DNA of 64,000 nt from Listeria booriae (lineage in GTDB: Bacteria; Bacillota; Bacilli; Lactobacillales; Listeriaceae): the NCBI RefSeq assembly GCF_000766865.1, contig NZ_JNFA01000023.1, forward strand, positions 1 to 64,000. The letters run 5' to 3'. How positions within the stretch are numbered: position 1 is the first letter of the stretch; every line of letters begins with the position of its first letter. The translations under genes were made by a program, and so were the position numbers. Positions 59,785 to 64,000 of this stretch are shown piece after piece. The notes under the pieces were generated by a model, which saw only the letters and a list, made by a program, of their open reading frames with translations, searched no databases and was not told the origin of the DNA.

Positions 59785-60869
59785 TTAGAGGTAATCCAGC
59801 CGAAGATGAGGAAAAAAACGCATAATAGCAGCAGGACGATGGCTGGGGCTAATACGACAAACCAAGCGATGCCAAACAAGAGGAGCAGTAATGCGAGGAA
59901 AAAGCCTAGATGGATCCAAGCTAATCGCTCTTCTGGAACGCGATATAAATGAAATGTTGCTGAAAAAGCGAGAACATAGACTAAAATCGAGCCAAATAAG
60001 AATAAAATAACGAAATGATACGCGATATTTGGAAAAACAAGCATTTTGATGGCTGCCGCGGTCGTTGATAAGGATAAAAACAAGAATAAGTGACCATAAA
60101 TAATTAATTGCCCCGCAGTTTTCATTTCTTTGTCTAGTTTTTTCTCTAAGTTATCGAAGTATTGCCACCAGATAAGTAATACCAGGATGATGGCAGATGC
60201 TGCGTAGCATATCGAAGACACGTTCATCACTTCTTCGGATAGTAATGAGATGACCGCGACGATGGATTCTCCGAGCAGTATAATCGTGAATAAGCCGAAA
60301 CGTTCCAGCAAATGTTCGGTATGAATCGGGACTTGGCGTAGTTTTTTTCTACCAATGATGGGCACCACGATGTCAAGTGCGATACCAAGATAAAGCACGA
60401 CGTATCGCCATTCAGAATCTAGAAATAGTGAGATTGAAGAAACCAAAATGCCAATCCAAAAATATTTACCAAGAAACAGCGCTGCGCCTCGTCGTTCGGC
60501 CTGTTCTTTTTTTGCGGCAAAAAGGTATTGTATCGCGGTTATCATTCGCAAACCGATGTAGCCAATGAAAAATGTGATATAGGTCGCGTCAAAATTAAGA
60601 TTGAAACTGGAAATCATTAGCAAGACAAACATAATTTCCAGAGCAATCAACAAACGCTGTGGTAGCAAGTCATTGCCGTAACGGTTGATGAACAATGTCT
60701 GCCCTGTCCACGCCCACCATAACGGCACAAACATCAACACAAATTTCCAAAAGACGCTCCACTCGAGTACGCCGTGTTCGATATGGAGCAATACGTGTGT
60801 CACCGAAGCAATCGCGCCAACAAACAATAAATCAAAAAACAATTCTAGCCAGGTTACCTTTTTTGGCAT
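59781..60869 (-). CDS. LtrA-family low-temperature-requirement membrane protein
   Basis: 362 residues from ATG 60869 (GGGGGAG six bases upstream). Around ten membrane helices and the LtrA signature VTWLELFFDLLFVGAIASVTH near the start and FGLFTIILLGESIVAV. First linked to cold growth in Listeria; biochemical role unknown. Confidence 0.9.
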   Translation of the reverse strand: MPKKVTWLELFFDLLFVGAIASVTHVLLHIEHGVLEWSVFWKFVLMFVPLWWAWTGQTLFINRYGNDLLPQRLLIALEIMFVLLMISSFNLNFDATYITFFIGYIGLRMITAIQYLFAAKKEQAERRGAALFLGKYFWIGILVSSISLFLDSEWRYVVLYLGIALDIVVPIIGRKKLRQVPIHTEHLLERFGLFTIILLGESIVAVISLLSEEVMNVSSICYAASAIILVLLIWWQYFDNLEKKLDKEMKTAGQLIIYGHLFLFLSLSTTAAAIKMLVFPNIAYHFVILFLFGSILVYVLAFSATFHLYRVPEERLAWIHLGFFLALLLLLFGIAWFVVLAPAIVLLLLCVFFLIFGWITSK

Positions 60870-60962
60870 GTTATTCTCCCCCATCTTCCCTACTCGACTT
60901 ATTATAGCGAAACATGCTTCTGTATGTCACTTTATTTTCTTTTAGTGTGGCATATTAATCAT

Positions 60963-60991
60963 TTGCATTCTATTATGTCATACTATATAAT
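60963..60991 (+). promoter_or_regulatory. Promoter of ccpN-ppsR-ppdK
   Basis: TTGCAT (60963-60968), 17-base spacer, TATAAT (60986-60991). Confidence 0.75.
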
Positions 60992-61018
60992 AAACAGCGT
61001 ATCCTATTTTGAAATGAG

Positions 61019-61636
61019 GTGACCGAAATAAAACTCTCCGCAAGACAGCTAGAAATCATTGAATTTGTGAAAGCAAATGAACCAGCGACTGGTGATCAAA
61101 TTGCTGGCTCCCTGAACTTGACGCGTGCGACGATTCGTGCCGATTTATCGATTTTGACGATGACTGGCATTTTGGATGCGCGGCCGAAAGTTGGGTATTT
61201 TTACTCGGGGCTTGATTTGAATCCGACCATTTATGAAGATATTCGCCAGCTGACCGTCGCTGATATTATGACCACTCCTGTATTTGTCACAAAGGAAACG
61301 TCGATTCACGATGCGATTGTGACGCTTTTTCTAGAGGATACTGGCAGTTTGTACGTCGTGGAGGCGACCGAACTTATCGGGATTGTCTCGCGCAAAGACT
61401 TACTGAAAGGCGCGCTTGCCGATACGGATAAAAAGGCTACACCAATTGCCACCATTATGACGCGGATGCCTAATATTTTGACGGTTACACCCGCAGATTC
61501 CGCTTTGTTCGCCGCCCAACAGCTCGTTATTCACCAAATCGACTCATTGCCGGTCGTAGAGGACAAAAAAGCGATTGGAAAAGTTTCCAAAACACGATTG
61601 GTGCAACTTTTCGTAGATACGTTTAAAAATGAATAA
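61019..61636 (+). CDS. ccpN: CcpN-type HTH/CBS regulator
   Basis: 205 residues: DeoR-like HTH (ATGDQIAGSLNLTRATIRADLSIL, about 19-42) then two CBS domains (TPVFVTKETSIHDAIVTLF..., ...MPNILTVTPADSALFAAQQL). In Bacillus CcpN represses gluconeogenic genes. GTG 61019 lies within its own GAGGTGA ribosome-site sequence, so the start is uncertain. Confidence 0.88.
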   Translation: MTEIKLSARQLEIIEFVKANEPATGDQIAGSLNLTRATIRADLSILTMTGILDARPKVGYFYSGLDLNPTIYEDIRQLTVADIMTTPVFVTKETSIHDAIVTLFLEDTGSLYVVEATELIGIVSRKDLLKGALADTDKKATPIATIMTRMPNILTVTPADSALFAAQQLVIHQIDSLPVVEDKKAIGKVSKTRLVQLFVDTFKNE

Positions 61637-61649
61637 TTCGGAGGTAAAA

Positions 61650-62453
61650 ATGAAAGATACTGTCATCATTTACGTTATTTCAGATGCAATTGGAGAAACT
61701 GCGCAACATTTAATACGCGCTTCAACGGCTCAATTCACATTAGAAGGTGGCGCCGATATTCGCCGTCACGCCTTCGTTCGTGATGCCGAAACGCTGATAG
61801 AAATTCTCGGGGAAGCCAAAAATGCAGACGCGATTATCGTGCAAACATTAGTACAAAAAAAGCTAGCCGTCATCGCAAGCGACTACTGCGCGGAACATGG
61901 TTTGCCGTGTATCGATCTTGTTTCCAATTTAACCGCCGCCATCGAGCAAAAAACAGGACAGAAATCCAAAGAAGATCCCGGCAACATGCGCAGACTCGAT
62001 CAACATTATTTCGATCGTATCGCAGCCATTGAATTCGCTGTCAAATACGATGATTGCAAAGATCCACGCGGGATTTTAGAAGCAGATATCGTTCTTGTTG
62101 GTATTTCCCGCACGAGTAAAACACCGCTTAGCAGTTATCTCGCCAATCAGAATTACAAAGTTGCCAATGTCCCACTCGTTCCTGAAATCCCGATTCCTAC
62201 CGAACTGACACAAATTCCGAGAAATCGCATTATCGGTCTAACGAACAGTCCTGAAAAACTGGCTGCTATTCGTAAAGTCCGCCTAAAATCGATTGGTTTG
62301 GATGAAACGAGCAGTTATTCGAGTGAAAATCGGATTTTGGAAGAACTCGACTATGGCTACCGCATTTTTAAACAGCTTGGTTGCCGCGTCATTGAAGTGG
62401 AAGATAAAGCCATTGAAGAAACCGCCGCACTGATTATCGAAAAAGTAAAATAG
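61650..62453 (+). CDS. ppsR: PPDK regulatory kinase/phosphorylase (PpsR)
   Basis: 267 residues from ATG 61650 (GGAGGT upstream). Motifs SDAIGETAQ at the N-terminus and the P-loop-like GISRTSKTPLS. ADP-dependent kinase and Pi-dependent phosphorylase that inactivates and restores pyruvate phosphate dikinase, encoded next. Confidence 0.94.
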   Translation: MKDTVIIYVISDAIGETAQHLIRASTAQFTLEGGADIRRHAFVRDAETLIEILGEAKNADAIIVQTLVQKKLAVIASDYCAEHGLPCIDLVSNLTAAIEQKTGQKSKEDPGNMRRLDQHYFDRIAAIEFAVKYDDCKDPRGILEADIVLVGISRTSKTPLSSYLANQNYKVANVPLVPEIPIPTELTQIPRNRIIGLTNSPEKLAAIRKVRLKSIGLDETSSYSSENRILEELDYGYRIFKQLGCRVIEVEDKAIEETAALIIEKVK

Positions 62454-62492
62454 CCCTTGTTTTAACAAAAATCTAAAATAGAGGTGAGCGTT

Positions 62493-64000
62493 TTGAGAAA
62501 ATTTGTGTATCATTTTAATGAAGGTTCGAAGGAAATGAAGTACTTACTAGGTGGAAAAGGCGCCAATTTAGCGGAAATGACGAATATTGGTCTACCTGTT
62601 CCGCCCGGCTTTACGATCACGACAGAGGCTTGTAAAGACTATAATGAGCACCACCAATACTTATCGGATGACATTTACACAGAAATGATGACGCACATGG
62701 AAATTTTAGAACAGGAAACAGGGAAGAAATTCGGTGACGCTGAAAACCCACTGCTGATTTCGGTTCGCTCTGGCGCTCCTTTTTCGATGCCAGGGATGAT
62801 GGACACGATTCTTAATTTAGGCCTGAATGATCAGTCGGTGCAAGGATTGGAGCGCGTGACGCAAGATGCTCGGTCTAGTTATGATTGCTACCGCCGCTTT
62901 ATTCAGATGTTTGGCGATGTTGTATTCCGCATTCCAGGTTACCGCTTTGAGCAGGCGCTTTCTGATTTGAAGGAACGCAAAAATTATACGCTAGACACCG
63001 AGCTCACCGCTGCTGATTGGCAAGAATTAATCGCGGTTTATAAAGCGCTTTATGTATCCGCTTCCGGACGAGAATTCCCGCAAAATCCGTTAGAACAACT
63101 CCGGCTTTCGATTACGGCCGTGTTTGATTCTTGGGAAAATCCGCGAGCCGTTGTGTATCGGAGATTGCATCATATTGATAATCAACTTGGAACCGCTGTC
63201 AATATTCAGTCGATGGTGTTTGGGAATACTGGTGATACGAGCGGGACGGGGATTGCTTTTACGCGGAATCCGTCGACGGGTGATAATGTATTCTTCGGTG
63301 AATATTTATTAAATGCGCAAGGCGAGGATGTTGTCGCGGGGATTAGGACGCCAGAGCCGATTTCGCATTTGGAGGATACGATGCCGGATGTATATCAACA
63401 ACTGCTGGACGTCGCTGCTCTGCTGGAGTTACATTATTTAGATATGCAAGATATTGAATTTACGATTGAAAAAGGCGAACTGTTCGTGCTGCAAACGCGC
63501 AACGGGAAACGGACGGCGCAAGCTGCGATTAATATTGCGGTAGACCTCGTTCATGAAGGTAAAATTTCGAAGGATGACGCGATTATGCGAATTGATACGG
63601 CGCAAATTGATCAACTCCTCCACCCTTCTTTTGATGAAACGAGTCTTGCCAATGCTTCGGTGCTTGCGACGGGACTTCCTGCTTCACCGGGTGCTGCGAC
63701 GGGGCAAATTTATTTTAACGCTGAGGATGCTGTCACTGCTGCTGAACGTGGCGAAAAAGTGATATTAGTACGGAATGAAACGTCACCGGAAGACATTGAA
63801 GGCATGGCGAAAAGTGTTGCGATTTTGACGGCACATGGTGGTATGACTTCACATGCGGCTGTGGTAGCGCGCGGAATGGGCAAGTGCTGTGTCGCCGGAT
63901 GTGATGCTATCGCGATTGATGAAACGAAGAAAACACTGCAAAGTGCGACAGCGACTTTACATGAAGGTGACTTTTTATCACTAAATGGTTCGACGGGAAA
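62493..64000 (+). CDS. ppdK: Pyruvate, phosphate dikinase (3' end outside the window)
   Basis: Open from TTG 62493 (GAGGTG six bases before it) to the window end, 502 codons of an expected 870-880. N-terminal ATP-binding domain (FNEGSKEMKYLLGGKGANLAEMT, SVRSGAPFSMPGMMDTILNLG) then the phosphohistidine domain with GGMTSHAAVVARGMGK: His454 is catalytic and Thr452 is the site PpsR phosphorylates. The phosphoenolpyruvate domain is cut off. Makes PEP from pyruvate, ATP and Pi or the reverse. Confidence 0.95.
   Translation, partial: MRKFVYHFNEGSKEMKYLLGGKGANLAEMTNIGLPVPPGFTITTEACKDYNEHHQYLSDDIYTEMMTHMEILEQETGKKFGDAENPLLISVRSGAPFSMPGMMDTILNLGLNDQSVQGLERVTQDARSSYDCYRRFIQMFGDVVFRIPGYRFEQALSDLKERKNYTLDTELTAADWQELIAVYKALYVSASGREFPQNPLEQLRLSITAVFDSWENPRAVVYRRLHHIDNQLGTAVNIQSMVFGNTGDTSGTGIAFTRNPSTGDNVFFGEYLLNAQGEDVVAGIRTPEPISHLEDTMPDVYQQLLDVAALLELHYLDMQDIEFTIEKGELFVLQTRNGKRTAQAAINIAVDLVHEGKISKDDAIMRIDTAQIDQLLHPSFDETSLANASVLATGLPASPGAATGQIYFNAEDAVTAAERGEKVILVRNETSPEDIEGMAKSVAILTAHGGMTSHAAVVARGMGKCCVAGCDAIAIDETKKTLQSATATLHEGDFLSLNGSTG

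Overview
The window looks like a chromosomal segment of a Listeria-type Firmicute. From memory of the L. monocytogenes map (not checked here), the backbone is collinear with the stretch from rpoZ to ppdK. It reads: rpoZ-gmk-yicC, fbpA/rqcH, the complete pyr operon, rluD-lspA, an NCS2 purine permease, a MATE pump, a Mn/Zn ABC importer, a MarR regulator, a CtpA protease, copZ/copA/csoR, a VanY-type carboxypeptidase, deoD, yozE, an oxidoreductase, msrB-msrA, ypmS-ypmR, degV, hemolysin III and ccpN-ppsR-ppdK. Strong AGGAGG ribosome sites, TTG/GTG starts and U-tailed hairpin terminators also fit a low-to-moderate GC Gram-positive. No rRNA, tRNA, CRISPR array or intact insertion sequence was seen.

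Accessory blocks interrupt the backbone. (1) 1-6.0 kb: two internalin-like leucine-rich-repeat surface proteins (one with a beta-helix domain and broken by a frameshift, one with four MucBP repeats) and a secreted chitin-active LPMO. All lie where coaBC would be expected after rpoZ. (2) 10.2-19.8 kb: an oligosaccharide cluster with phosphohexomutase, GH130 phosphorylase-like protein, DUF1861 propeller, GH13 glucosidase, ABC importer and divergent LacI regulator. (3) 20.0-25.7 kb: a type VII secretion effector island with an EsxA-like WXG100 protein, small helical partners, two LXG effectors and one likely immunity gene, but no secretion machinery. (4) nadR-pnuC sits between copA and copZ. (5) A 35-residue type I toxin-like peptide gene lies at 38.0 kb. 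(6) Three copies of a long imperfect palindromic repeat lie near 37.0, 38.3 and 42.9 kb.

Regulation is unusually readable. Two PyrR-binding loops with terminators flank pyrR, and a third terminator precedes pyrB. A perfect TGTTTA-N6-TAAACA NadR-type box precedes nadR. A CsoR-type palindrome sits in the csoR promoter spacer and an MntR-like palindrome sits at the mnt start site. The two type VII operons have near-identical promoters, each with a full-consensus catabolite-response element between -35 and -10. The toxin gene has a long-range inverted repeat and an antisense-strand terminator overlapping its end.

Functionally the window joins de novo pyrimidine synthesis, NAD salvage, metal homeostasis, methionine-sulfoxide repair and pyruvate-phosphate dikinase control with niche functions: surface adhesion, chitin attack, unusual sugar use and interbacterial competition. 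All family and synteny assignments come from reading the sequence and recalled knowledge; no search was run.
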